Below are positions 23,854-30,917 of a DNA stretch of 42,483 nucleotides, piece by piece. The translations under genes and the position numbers were made by a program. The notes beneath the pieces are model-generated. The model was not told the DNA's origin. It saw only the letters and a list, made by a program, of their open reading frames with translations, and made no database searches. This DNA is from DATJPY01 sp035506135 (lineage in GTDB: Bacteria > Myxococcota_A > UBA9160 > PR03), in NCBI GenBank assembly GCA_035506135.1, contig DATJPY010000091.1:1-42483 (forward strand), in the 5' to 3' direction. Positions within the stretch are counted from its first letter, which is position 1. Every line of letters begins with the position of its first letter.

Positions 23854-25410
23854 ATGCGGATCCCGAGCCCCCTTCCTCGCGCCCTGGCTGTGCTCTCCCT
23901 GGCGCTTCCCCTCGCGACCTCGCCGGCGCGCGCTGCCGATCAGGCCGGCGTCTCCGCCGCGGTGCGCGGCGACGTGGCGCTCACGCGGGTCGCGGTCGTC
24001 GGACACCAGGTCGTGAGCGGCGAGTCGATCTTCCTGCAGGACGCGATCAAGAGCGGCACGCGCTCGGGCATGCAGATCCTGCTGCTCGATCAGACCGTCT
24101 TCACGATCGGGCCGGAGAGCGAGCTCGTGATCGACGAGTTCGTCTACGACCCGAAGACCAACGCCGGCAAGCTGGGCGCCGAGATCACGAAGGGTGTCTT
24201 CCGCTTCGTCTCGGGCAAGATCGCCCACGAGAAGCCGGACGACATGACCGTGAAGCTGCCGGCCGGCACGCTCGGCGTGCGCGGCACGATGGTCGCGGGC
24301 CGCGTCGACGACGTGAAGAAGAGCTCGCGGCTGGTGCTGCTCGGCGAGGGCGCCGAGAACGACCTGAAGGCGCCGGCCGGCGCGTTCGTCGCGTGCAACG
24401 CCGGCGTCTGCGTGCAGGTGAGCCGCCCGGGCTACGGGACGGTGATCGAAGGTCCCGGCGTCCCGCCGGTGAAGCCGTTCCTCTTCCCGCGCGCGGAGAT
24501 CGACTCGATCACGGGCGCCGTGTCCGATCCGGAGGGCTGGCTCGAGACGGCGAAGGCGCGCGCGACGGCGCCGCCGGTGGGCTCCGGACCCAACGGCTCG
24601 GGCGGCAACGGCAACGGCGGCAATGGCAGCAATGGCAACGGCGGCAATGGAGGCGGCGGCACCAGCGACAACGGCGGGGGCGACTCGGGCGGCGGGGATG
24701 CCCGCTCGGCGACCGAGGTCTCGGGCATCCGCAGCGTCGCGGGCAGCAACAGCAGCGCGACCACGCTCGCTCGGCTGCGAACGCTCGACGGGCTCGACCA
24801 GGCCACCGTCTCCGCCTCGCAGTACTCGACGCAGTCGGTCAGCGTGAACGGCCAGACCGTGGAGCTTCCCACGAGCTGCAGCGACGTCAGCAGCTGCATC
24901 CCCAGTCAGATCGTTTCGTCATCGACCGCCTCGGGCACGTCGACCACCGTCGACCAGCTCAGCACGCTGGCGTCGTCCGGATTGCAGACGGCGTCGTACC
25001 AGCGCACCAATCTCCCGCTCGTCAACACCAACGGCCAGGCGGACGGCTCCTACAACTTCTCACTGCTGATCTCCCTCGGCAACCGCACTGCGAACCTCTC
25101 CTTCTCCAACATCAGCTCGAGCTTGCTCGGCCTCTCCGGTGCCTCCTTCGGCCAGACCACGGACTACTCGTCGTACCCGGTCGGCGCCGGCATCCCCGCG
25201 GTGTTCGACGCCACCTCGACGCTGACGGGCGCAGGCAGTGGGCCGTGCGGCAAAGGCTGCAGCGCCGCCGGCGTTGCCACGCTGATGAACGCCAACGGCC
25301 GGATCGCGGACTCCGTCGTCCAGGCGATGGCTGTCGTGGTGCCCACTGCGCAGGGCGCGCCGACCGTCGGAACGGTCTCGGCGAACACGCAGCCGATCCC
25401 GCGCCCCTAG
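23854..25410 (+). CDS. FecR-domain periplasmic/secreted protein
   Basis: A 518-residue exported protein. After a signal peptide (LPRALAVLSLALPLATSPARA) comes a FecR domain (about residues 30-160): VSAAVRGDVALTR, GHQVVSGESIFLQDAIKSGT, QILLLDQTVFTIGPESELVI, KGVFRFVSGKIA and the diagnostic LPAGTLGVRGTMVAG. A Gly/Asn-rich linker follows (about residues 243-285), then a Ser/Thr-rich C-terminal domain of about 230 residues with a Cys pair (SCSDVSSC) that I do not recognise. FecR domains sense or relay envelope signals; this stand-alone form has no TM anchor to a sigma regulator. ATG 23854 is chosen for the GAGG 9 nt upstream and the signal peptide. It lies between a barrel protein and a CHASE2 cyclase, so it may bridge outer-membrane events to the cyclase (inference). 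Confidence 0.82.
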   Translation: MRIPSPLPRALAVLSLALPLATSPARAADQAGVSAAVRGDVALTRVAVVGHQVVSGESIFLQDAIKSGTRSGMQILLLDQTVFTIGPESELVIDEFVYDPKTNAGKLGAEITKGVFRFVSGKIAHEKPDDMTVKLPAGTLGVRGTMVAGRVDDVKKSSRLVLLGEGAENDLKAPAGAFVACNAGVCVQVSRPGYGTVIEGPGVPPVKPFLFPRAEIDSITGAVSDPEGWLETAKARATAPPVGSGPNGSGGNGNGGNGSNGNGGNGGGGTSDNGGGDSGGGDARSATEVSGIRSVAGSNSSATTLARLRTLDGLDQATVSASQYSTQSVSVNGQTVELPTSCSDVSSCIPSQIVSSSTASGTSTTVDQLSTLASSGLQTASYQRTNLPLVNTNGQADGSYNFSLLISLGNRTANLSFSNISSSLLGLSGASFGQTTDYSSYPVGAGIPAVFDATSTLTGAGSGPCGKGCSAAGVATLMNANGRIADSVVQAMAVVVPTAQGAPTVGTVSANTQPIPRP

Positions 25411-25472
25411 CAGGGTCCGGGCCTGCCAGCTGGTGACCTTCGTTCGGCTCCGCAGACTCCGCCTCACTGCGC

Positions 25473-25498
25473 GGAGGCCGACTCCCGAGTCGGCCTCC
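25473..25498. promoter_or_regulatory. Perfect 11-bp hairpin directly before the nucleotide cyclase start
   Basis: GGAGGCCGACT (25473-25483) and AGTCGGCCTCC (25488-25498) form an uninterrupted 11-bp stem with a CCCG loop, ending 7 nt before the ATG at 25506. The expected ribosome-binding region is inside or against the stem. No T-tract follows, so it is a poor intrinsic terminator. It may repress translation of the cyclase or limit read-through from the FecR gene. An upstream CTCCGCAG (25459-25466) could pair with CTGCGCGGAG (25467 onward), a possible alternative fold. Confidence 0.5.
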
Positions 25499-25505
25499 TA
25501 GCGGG

Positions 25506-27710
25506 ATGCGCCGCACCGGCCCGCGCTGGCTCGCGCCCGTCCTCGCGCTCGGGCTGGCGCTCTGCCTGCGGGCCGCCGAGCCGGGCGCCGTCCAGGAGCT
25601 GCAGCACCGCGTCTTCGACGGCTTCCAGCGCCTCGCACCCCGCCCGTACGAGGACGCGCCGGTTCGCATCGTCGACATCGACGACGAGAGCCTCGCGCGC
25701 GTCGGCCAGTGGCCGTGGCCGCGCAGCGAGATCGCGGCGCTGGTCGGGAGGCTCTTCGACCTCGGTGCCGCAGTCGTCGCGTTCGACGTGGTCTTCGCCG
25801 AGCCCGACCGCACCTCGCCCGCGCGCCTGCTCGACGCCGTCGCGGGCGTCCCGATCGACGAGGCGCTGCGCCGCCGGATCGCGGAGCTTCCGGATCACGA
25901 CGCGCTGCTGGCGCGGGCCTTCGCGGGGGGCGCGGTCGTCACCGGCTTCGCGTTCCGCGACGGCCCCGGCGGCGCGCCGCCGCGCGCAGCGGCCGGCTTC
26001 AACTACGGCGGCGACCCGTTCGCCCATCTCAGCCCTCGCGCCGGGACCGTCGTGAACCTCCCCGAGCTCGAGGCCGCCGCGCACGGCAACGGCGCGCTCA
26101 CGGTCGATCCCGACCCCGACGGCATCCACCGCCGCGTGCCGCTGCTCTTCAGCTACCAGGGCGCGCTCTACCCTGCGTTCGCCGCGGAGGCGATCCGCGT
26201 GGCGACGGGCGGGCGCGCCTACTCGGTGAAGGCGGCAGGCGCGAGCGGCGAGTGGAGCTTCGGGCAGAACACCGGGATCACGCAGCTCCGGATCGGGCCG
26301 CAGGTGATGGTGCCGACCACCGCGCGCGGCGAGATCTGGGCCTGGTACACGGCGCCCGCGCCGGAGCGCATCGTGCCGGCGTGGAGCGTGCTGGACGGGA
26401 GCGTCGATCCGCAGCGGATCGCGGGGGCGATCGCGCTCGTCGGCGCGAGCGCGGCCGGCCTGCGCGACGTCGCCGCGACCCCGCTCGACGCCGTGGCGGC
26501 GGGCACCACGGTGCACGCGAACGCGGTCGAGCAGATCCTGCTCGGGCGCTTCCTCGAGCGCCCCGACTGGGCGACCGGCGCCGAGCTGGTCTACCTCGCC
26601 GCGCTCGGGCTCCTGATGGCGCTCCTGATCCCGCGCCTCGGCGCCATCGGCACGGCTGCGCTCGGCCTGTGCGGCGTCGCGGCGGCGATCGCGCTGTCGT
26701 GGCACGCCTACCGCACCTGGCACTGGCTGCTCGATCCCACCTACCCGTGCCTCGCCGCGCTCGGCGTCTACCTGGTCGGCTCGCTGCAGAACTACCTGCG
26801 GAGCGAGGCGCAGCGCCGGCGGGTGCGCGGCGCGTTCAGCCGCTACCTCGCGCCCAGCCTGGTGGACGAGCTGGCGGCCCACCCCGAGAAGCTCCGCCTC
26901 GGCGGCGAGATGCGCGACATGACGATCCTGTTCTGCGATCTGCAGGGCTTCACCTCGATCGCCGAGCGGCTCGACGCCGAGGCGCTGACGCAGCTCGTGA
27001 ACCGCTTCCTCACGCCGATGACGGACGTGATCCTCTCCCGCCGCGGCTGCATCGACAAGTACATGGGCGACTGCGTGATGGCGTTCTGGAACGCGCCTCT
27101 CGACGACGCCGAGCACGCGCGGCACGCCTGCGAGGCGGCGCTCGCGATGACCGGCGCCCTCGCCCTCCTGAACGCGGAGCACGCCCGGGACGGGGACGCG
27201 TTCCCGCCGCTTGCGATGGGCATCGGCATCAACACGGGGCGCTGCTGCGTCGGCAACCTCGGGTCCGAGCAGCGCTTCGACTACTCGGTGATCGGTGACG
27301 GCGTGAACCTCGCCTCGCGGCTGGAAGGTGTCTCGCGACACTACGGCGTGCCGATCGTGGTCGCCGAGCCGACGCGCGAGCACGCGCAGTCGCTCGCCTT
27401 CCTCGAGCTCGACTCGATCCGCGTGAAGGGCAAGCAGCAGCCGGTGCGGGTCCACGCGCTCGTCGGCGGCGAGGAGCTGGCCGCGAGTGCCCGCTTCCGC
27501 GAGCTCGCTCGCGAGCACGACGCGATGCTCGCCGCCTACCGCGCACGACGCTGGGAGGAGGCTGCGGCCGGCGTGTCGGAGTGCCAGCGCCGCGCGGGCG
27601 ACCTTCCGCTCGCCGCGCTGTATCGGCTCCAGGAGGCGCGCATTGCCGGCTTCCGCGCCGCGCCGCCGCCGGCGGAGTGGGACGGCGTGTACGTCGCGGC
27701 CGGCGCTTGA
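25506..27710 (+). CDS. CHASE2-domain class III adenylate/guanylate cyclase
   Basis: A 734-residue membrane cyclase. One N-terminal TM helix (WLAPVLALGLALCLRAAEP) precedes an extracytoplasmic CHASE2 sensor (about residues 50-350: VRIVDIDDESLARVGQWPWP, AVVAFDVVFAEPD, NGALTVDPDPDGIHRRVPLL, IALVGASAAGLRDVAATPLD). Three TM helices follow (about 360-435) and then the cyclase domain. The metal-binding aspartates are Asp478 (ILFCDLQGFTSIAE) and Asp522 (DKYMGDCVMAFWNAP), with Lys518 and the VIGDGVNLASRLEG motif, so it should be active, most likely making cAMP. It is third in a same-strand run with the barrel and FecR genes and about 350 nt from a gene for a cNMP-binding flavoprotein. A strong hairpin sits at its start; ATG 25506 has only a weak GCGGG upstream. 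Confidence 0.9.
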   Translation: MRRTGPRWLAPVLALGLALCLRAAEPGAVQELQHRVFDGFQRLAPRPYEDAPVRIVDIDDESLARVGQWPWPRSEIAALVGRLFDLGAAVVAFDVVFAEPDRTSPARLLDAVAGVPIDEALRRRIAELPDHDALLARAFAGGAVVTGFAFRDGPGGAPPRAAAGFNYGGDPFAHLSPRAGTVVNLPELEAAAHGNGALTVDPDPDGIHRRVPLLFSYQGALYPAFAAEAIRVATGGRAYSVKAAGASGEWSFGQNTGITQLRIGPQVMVPTTARGEIWAWYTAPAPERIVPAWSVLDGSVDPQRIAGAIALVGASAAGLRDVAATPLDAVAAGTTVHANAVEQILLGRFLERPDWATGAELVYLAALGLLMALLIPRLGAIGTAALGLCGVAAAIALSWHAYRTWHWLLDPTYPCLAALGVYLVGSLQNYLRSEAQRRRVRGAFSRYLAPSLVDELAAHPEKLRLGGEMRDMTILFCDLQGFTSIAERLDAEALTQLVNRFLTPMTDVILSRRGCIDKYMGDCVMAFWNAPLDDAEHARHACEAALAMTGALALLNAEHARDGDAFPPLAMGIGINTGRCCVGNLGSEQRFDYSVIGDGVNLASRLEGVSRHYGVPIVVAEPTREHAQSLAFLELDSIRVKGKQQPVRVHALVGGEELAASARFRELAREHDAMLAAYRARRWEEAAAGVSECQRRAGDLPLAALYRLQEARIAGFRAAPPPAEWDGVYVAAGA

Positions 27711-27714
27711 GCGC

Positions 27715-27948
27715 TCAGCGACCCAGCATGCCGTGGGTGCTGACCTCGCCGTCGCTCTCGACCGCGTGATCGGACTCGCGCGCCAGCGCGACGGCCATGC
27801 GCACCGAGTAGTCGACCAGCTCGTCCGCGTTCCGGTCGTCGAGGCGGCCGGCAGCGATCAGTGCGGAGAAGATGCGGCTCGCGGCGTGAAGCACCGCCAT
27901 CTCGGTCGGCTCCAGGGTGAGCGCTGCGATCGGCTCGCGAATCGTCAC
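27715..27948 (-). CDS. Small protein of unknown function next to the cyclase
   Basis: A 77-residue, probably cytosolic and helical, acidic protein: VTIREPIAALTLEPTEMAVL, then a helix rich in Ala (ASRIFSALIAAGRL), then NADELVDYSVRMAVALARES and an acidic tail. I do not recognise the family. The GTG at 27948 is chosen because AAGGGG lies upstream. A TACAGT hexamer (minus, 28004-27999) about 50 nt upstream is a plausible -10. The gene is convergent with the cyclase (4-nt gap) and divergent from the cNMP-binding flavoprotein, with which it shares a palindromic control region, so co-regulation is likely. Confidence 0.55.
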   Translation of the reverse strand: MTIREPIAALTLEPTEMAVLHAASRIFSALIAAGRLDDRNADELVDYSVRMAVALARESDHAVESDGEVSTHGMLGR

Positions 27949-27998
27949 GGGATTCCCCTTCGTGGTGGCCGCCCTCCTATCGCCCTCCGGCCGGCGCG

Positions 27999-28039
27999 AC
28001 TGTAGGTTGCGCCGCAAGCGGCGGATCGTGCGGTAGATT
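27999..28039. promoter_or_regulatory. Divergent control region with GGTTGCG palindrome (flavoprotein / small gene)
   Basis: The palindrome GGTTGCG-C-CGCAAGC (28005-28019; core TTGCG/CGCAA) directly abuts a minus-strand TACAGT (28004-27999), the presumed -10 of the 77-residue gene. A plus-strand TAGATT (28034-28039) is a candidate -10 for the flavoprotein; the palindrome covers its -35 position. CGCCGC-AA-GCGGCG (28010-28023) overlaps it. A regulator bound here could control both genes. A similar site precedes the dienelactone hydrolase gene at 30826. Confidence 0.45.
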
Positions 28040-28040
28040 C

Positions 28041-28053
28041 GGGGCTGCGCCCC
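28041..28053. promoter_or_regulatory. Hairpin immediately before the flavoprotein ribosome-binding site
   Basis: GGGGC-TGC-GCCCC is a perfect 5-bp stem ending exactly where GGAGG (28054-28058) begins, 11 nt before the ATG at 28065. It could mark the 5' end of the transcript or tune translation. Confidence 0.3.
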
Positions 28054-28064
28054 GGAGGTCGAAG

Positions 28065-29753
28065 ATGTCCACGCCCGGCCGCTCGGTGATCGAGACCCGC
28101 GGCCCGCAGATGTTCCCGACGCTCGCGCCGGCGGAGATCGATCGCCTGCGGCGCTTCGGGGAGCCGCGCTCCTACCCGTCGGGTGCGCACCTGGTCCGCA
28201 CCGGCGAGCCGGCGCCCGGGCTGTTCATCATCTTGTCCGGCGAGGTGGAGATCGAGCAGCGCGACGCGCTGGCGGAGCATCCTCCGATCGTCGTCCACCG
28301 CCCGGGCTCGTTCCTCGGCGAGCTCGCGCAGCTCTCGGGGCATCCGTCGCTGGTGGACGGCGTCGCGCAGACTCCCGTCGAGGCCCTGCTGATCCCGTCG
28401 CAGCGGCTCCGCAGCCTGCTCGTGGAGGAGGCCGAGCTCGGCGAGCGCATCATGCGCGCACTGATCCTGCGCCGTGTAGGGCTTCTCGAGCTCGGAGCCG
28501 GCGGACCGATCATCGTCGGGCGCGCGGATCACGCCGACGTGCTGCGGCTCGAGGGCTTCCTCGCGCGCAACGGGCATCCGCAGCAGCGGCTCGACCCGGA
28601 CGCCGACCCGGGCGCGAAGGCCCTGCTCGAGCGCTTCCACCTCGACGCGCGCGACCTCCCGATCGTGCTGTGCCCCAACGGCCGCCTGCTGCGCAATCCG
28701 AGCGAGGCCGAGCTGGCGCGCTGCATCGGGCTCCTCCAGCCGATGGATCCAACCCGGATCTACGACGTCGCGATCGTCGGCGCCGGCCCGGCCGGCCTCG
28801 CCACGGCGGTCTACGCCGCCTCCGAAGGCCTCTCGGTGCTCGCGCTCGACTGCCGCGCCTTCGGCGGCCAGGCGGGCGCCTCGGCGCGCATCGAGAACTA
28901 CCTCGGCTTTCCGACGGGGATCTCGGGGCTCGCGCTGATGGCGCGCGCCTACAACCAGGCGCAGAAGTTCGGCGCCCAGGTCGTGATCCCCGACGAGGTG
29001 GTGCGCCTCCAGTGCGGCGCGGGCGACGGCGCGCGCTTCCAGCTCGTGCTCGCGAGCCAGGAGCGCGCGCGCGCGCGGGCCGTCGTGATCGCGAGCGGCG
29101 CGCGCTACCGGCGCCTCACCGTCGAGAACCTGGCCGAGTTCGAGGGCTCGTCGGTCCACTACTGGGCGTCGCCGACCGAGGCACGGCTCTGCGGCGGGCA
29201 GGAGGTGGCGCTGGTCGGCGCCGGCAACTCCGCGGGACAGGCCGTCGTGTACCTCGCCGCACAGGCGGCGAAGGTCTGGGTGCTCGTGCGCGGCGCGAGC
29301 CTCGCGGCCACGATGTCGCGCTACCTGGTCGACCGCATCGGCGCGCTCCCCAACGTCGAGGTGCTGCTCGAGACCGAGATCAGCGGTCTCGAAGGCCAGC
29401 GCGGCGTCCTCGATGCGATCCGCTGGCGACGGCGTTCCGGCGGGGAGGAGACGCGGCGCCCGATCCGCCACCTCTTCCTCTTCATCGGCGCCGACCCGAA
29501 CACCGGCTGGCTCAGCAAGGACGACGTAGCCCTGGACGCCAACGGCTTCGTCCGGACCGGCGCCGAGCTCGGACCCGACCATCGACCGCTCGAGACGAGC
29601 CGCCCGGGCATCTTCGCCATCGGCGACGTCCGCTGCGGATCGGTGAAGCGGGTCGCGGCGGCCGTGGGAGAGGGAGCCCAGGTGGTCGCGACCCTGCACG
29701 CATTCCTGGCGCAGGGCGCTCCTGCTCCCAGCGCCGGATCCGGGAGGGCGTGA
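28065..29753 (+). CDS. Cyclic-nucleotide-binding, thioredoxin-reductase-like FAD oxidoreductase
   Basis: A 562-residue three-part protein. Residues about 15-130 form a cNMP-binding (CAP_ED) domain (YPSGAHLVRTGEPAPGLFII, then LSGEVEIEQ and PGSFLGELAQLSG). Residues about 145-225 look like a degenerate glutaredoxin/thioredoxin fold without CxxC (ILPRVG-like strand, DLPIVLCPNGRLLRNPSEAE). Residues 231-550 form the thioredoxin-reductase FAD/NADPH module (VAIVGAGPAGLATAVYAASE, FGGQAGASARIENYLGFPTG, VALVGAGNSAGQAVVYLAAQ, RPGIFAIGDVRCGSVKRVAA). The redox-active CxxC between the FAD and NADPH motifs is replaced by YWASPTEARLC, leaving one Cys. It should use NADPH to reduce an unknown acceptor under cyclic-nucleotide control. 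The next gene, a UBP-type zinc finger, overlaps its stop (TGATG). Confidence 0.88.
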   Translation: MSTPGRSVIETRGPQMFPTLAPAEIDRLRRFGEPRSYPSGAHLVRTGEPAPGLFIILSGEVEIEQRDALAEHPPIVVHRPGSFLGELAQLSGHPSLVDGVAQTPVEALLIPSQRLRSLLVEEAELGERIMRALILRRVGLLELGAGGPIIVGRADHADVLRLEGFLARNGHPQQRLDPDADPGAKALLERFHLDARDLPIVLCPNGRLLRNPSEAELARCIGLLQPMDPTRIYDVAIVGAGPAGLATAVYAASEGLSVLALDCRAFGGQAGASARIENYLGFPTGISGLALMARAYNQAQKFGAQVVIPDEVVRLQCGAGDGARFQLVLASQERARARAVVIASGARYRRLTVENLAEFEGSSVHYWASPTEARLCGGQEVALVGAGNSAGQAVVYLAAQAAKVWVLVRGASLAATMSRYLVDRIGALPNVEVLLETEISGLEGQRGVLDAIRWRRRSGGEETRRPIRHLFLFIGADPNTGWLSKDDVALDANGFVRTGAELGPDHRPLETSRPGIFAIGDVRCGSVKRVAAAVGEGAQVVATLHAFLAQGAPAPSAGSGRA

Positions 29754-30061
29754 TGGCCGCCACGTGCAGTCATGAGGACGGAATCCGCGAGGTCGTGCCG
29801 AGCGCCCTCGGCTGCGAGGAGTGCCTTCCGATGGGCTCGCGCTGGGTGCATCTGCGCCTGTGCCGCACCTGCGGCCACGTGGGATGCTGCGACAGCTCGC
29901 CGAACCGCCACGCCACGCGGCACTTCCGCGCGACCCGACACCCGATCATCGAGGGCTACGATCCGCCCGAAGGATGGGGCTGGTGCTACGTCGACGAGGT
30001 GATGTTCGACCTCTCGGATCGCGCCACGCCGCAGAACGGCCCGATCCCGCGCTACGTCTGA
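29753..30061 (+). CDS. UBP-type zinc finger protein
   Basis: A 102-residue protein consisting almost wholly of a ZnF-UBP domain: CSH near the N-terminus, GCEECLPMGSRWVHLRLC, CRTCGHVGCCDSSPNRHATR, HFRATRHPII and a C-terminal WGWCYVDEVMFDL. The Cys/His ligands of the eukaryotic ubiquitin-binding finger are present. Bacteria generally lack ubiquitin, so the domain probably binds another C-terminal peptide or acts as a structural partner. The ATG overlaps the flavoprotein stop by one base (TGATG), so the two are translationally coupled and likely form a functional pair. Its 3' end overlaps the convergent dienelactone hydrolase gene by 10 nt. Confidence 0.85.
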   Translation: MAATCSHEDGIREVVPSALGCEECLPMGSRWVHLRLCRTCGHVGCCDSSPNRHATRHFRATRHPIIEGYDPPEGWGWCYVDEVMFDLSDRATPQNGPIPRYV

Positions 30062-30792
30062 GTCCGCGCCGTCGGGCGCTCGAGCGGGCCGACTCCTGCG
30101 CGAGCGCGCCTCGGCTCGCCTCCGGCCGCGTCGACCAGCTCGCGCAGCGCGTCGAGGCCAGCGCGACACGCGCGCGCGTCGTAGGCGGGGCCAACGTGAC
30201 TGAAGCCGTGGACGGCGCCCGGGTGGACCGCGATCGAGACGTCCGGGTTCGAGGCGTACGCGGCGCGGATCTTCTCGATCGCCTCCGGCGGTGTCACCGG
30301 ATCGGCGCTCCCGAAGTGGAGCCGCAGCGGGCAGGTCGTCTCGGCGGCGCGATCGAGGTGGCCCTCCATGCGCGACCCGTGCCATGTGACCCCGCCCGCG
30401 AGGCGGCGCTCGCCCGCGAACCGGAGGACGAACGGACCGCCGAAGCAGATGCCGAGGCCGATCACCCGCCCGTTGCTTCGCGCCGCGGCCCAGTCGACGA
30501 CGGCACCGAGGTCGGCGATGCAACGCCGCAGATCGAAGCCGGCCAGGCGCGCACGCGCCCGCTCGAGGTCGCCGTAGGGAACGATGCCGCCGCCCACGCG
30601 CCAGAAGGGATCGGTGACGGCGACGAGCGCGCGATCGCCGAGCTCCGAGAGACGCCCTCGCAGATCGGACGCGGGCCCGAAGATCGACGGCACCACGACC
30701 ACCGCGGGAAGGCGCCGCGCGTCCTCGGGCCCGAGCACGAAGATCGGCACCACCCCGCCCTCGACTGCGATCGCCTCGACCCGCTCGTCCAT
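30052..30792 (-). CDS. Dienelactone hydrolase family alpha/beta-hydrolase
   Basis: A 246-residue protein with the dienelactone hydrolase layout: GGVVPIFVLGPEDARR, VVVVPSIFG, IADLGAVVDW, the nucleophile elbow GLGICFGG (Cys116 replaces Ser, as in true members), GGVTWHG, Asp164 in HFGSADPVTPPEAI and His195 in PGAVHGFSHV. It hydrolyses a lactone or ester; whether it acts on dienelactone itself cannot be told. ATG 30792 is chosen over a start 15 codons upstream because GGAG lies 6 nt before it and the domain starts at once. A minus-strand TATACT (30825-30820) is a good -10. It diverges from dipZ and overlaps the zinc-finger gene tail to tail. Confidence 0.85.
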   Translation of the reverse strand: MDERVEAIAVEGGVVPIFVLGPEDARRLPAVVVVPSIFGPASDLRGRLSELGDRALVAVTDPFWRVGGGIVPYGDLERARARLAGFDLRRCIADLGAVVDWAAARSNGRVIGLGICFGGPFVLRFAGERRLAGGVTWHGSRMEGHLDRAAETTCPLRLHFGSADPVTPPEAIEKIRAAYASNPDVSIAVHPGAVHGFSHVGPAYDARACRAGLDALRELVDAAGGEPRRARAGVGPLERPTARTQT

Positions 30793-30819
30793 CGCAGGCT
30801 CCTCTCTCGGGCTGCACGG

Positions 30820-30839
30820 AGTATAGGTTCGACGCAACC
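30820..30839. promoter_or_regulatory. TATACT -10 plus GGTT...AACC palindrome before dienelactone hydrolase
   Basis: GGTT-CGACGC-AACC (30826-30839) abuts a minus-strand TATACT (30825-30820), exactly the arrangement seen at 27999-28019. Both sites read GGTT then CGCAA on the plus strand. This suggests one regulator acting on both redox-related divergent regions. Confidence 0.45.
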
Positions 30840-30853
30840 GCCGGAGCGCGCGG

Positions 30854-30866
30854 GCATCTGAGATGC
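30854..30866. promoter_or_regulatory. Perfect palindrome GCATCT-G-AGATGC upstream of dipZ
   Basis: A 13-nt perfect inverted repeat with a single central base, 51 nt before the dipZ ATG and 14 nt from the GGTT palindrome. It is a plausible operator for the divergent pair. Confidence 0.4.
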
Positions 30867-30917
30867 GGTGCGGAGGCCCGCGCCTTCGCGTCGCGGTCCC
30901 GGACGGGAGGTTTCTGG

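Noticed and set aside
24581..24720. Gly/Asn codon repeats in the FecR gene as a CRISPR-like or tandem DNA repeat
   Set aside because: The repeats keep the reading frame and form a flexible protein linker; no spacer structure.
30052..30061. 10-nt tail-to-tail overlap of zinc-finger and hydrolase genes as a sign of error
   Set aside because: Both reading frames are well supported to their stops; short convergent overlaps are normal in compact genomes.
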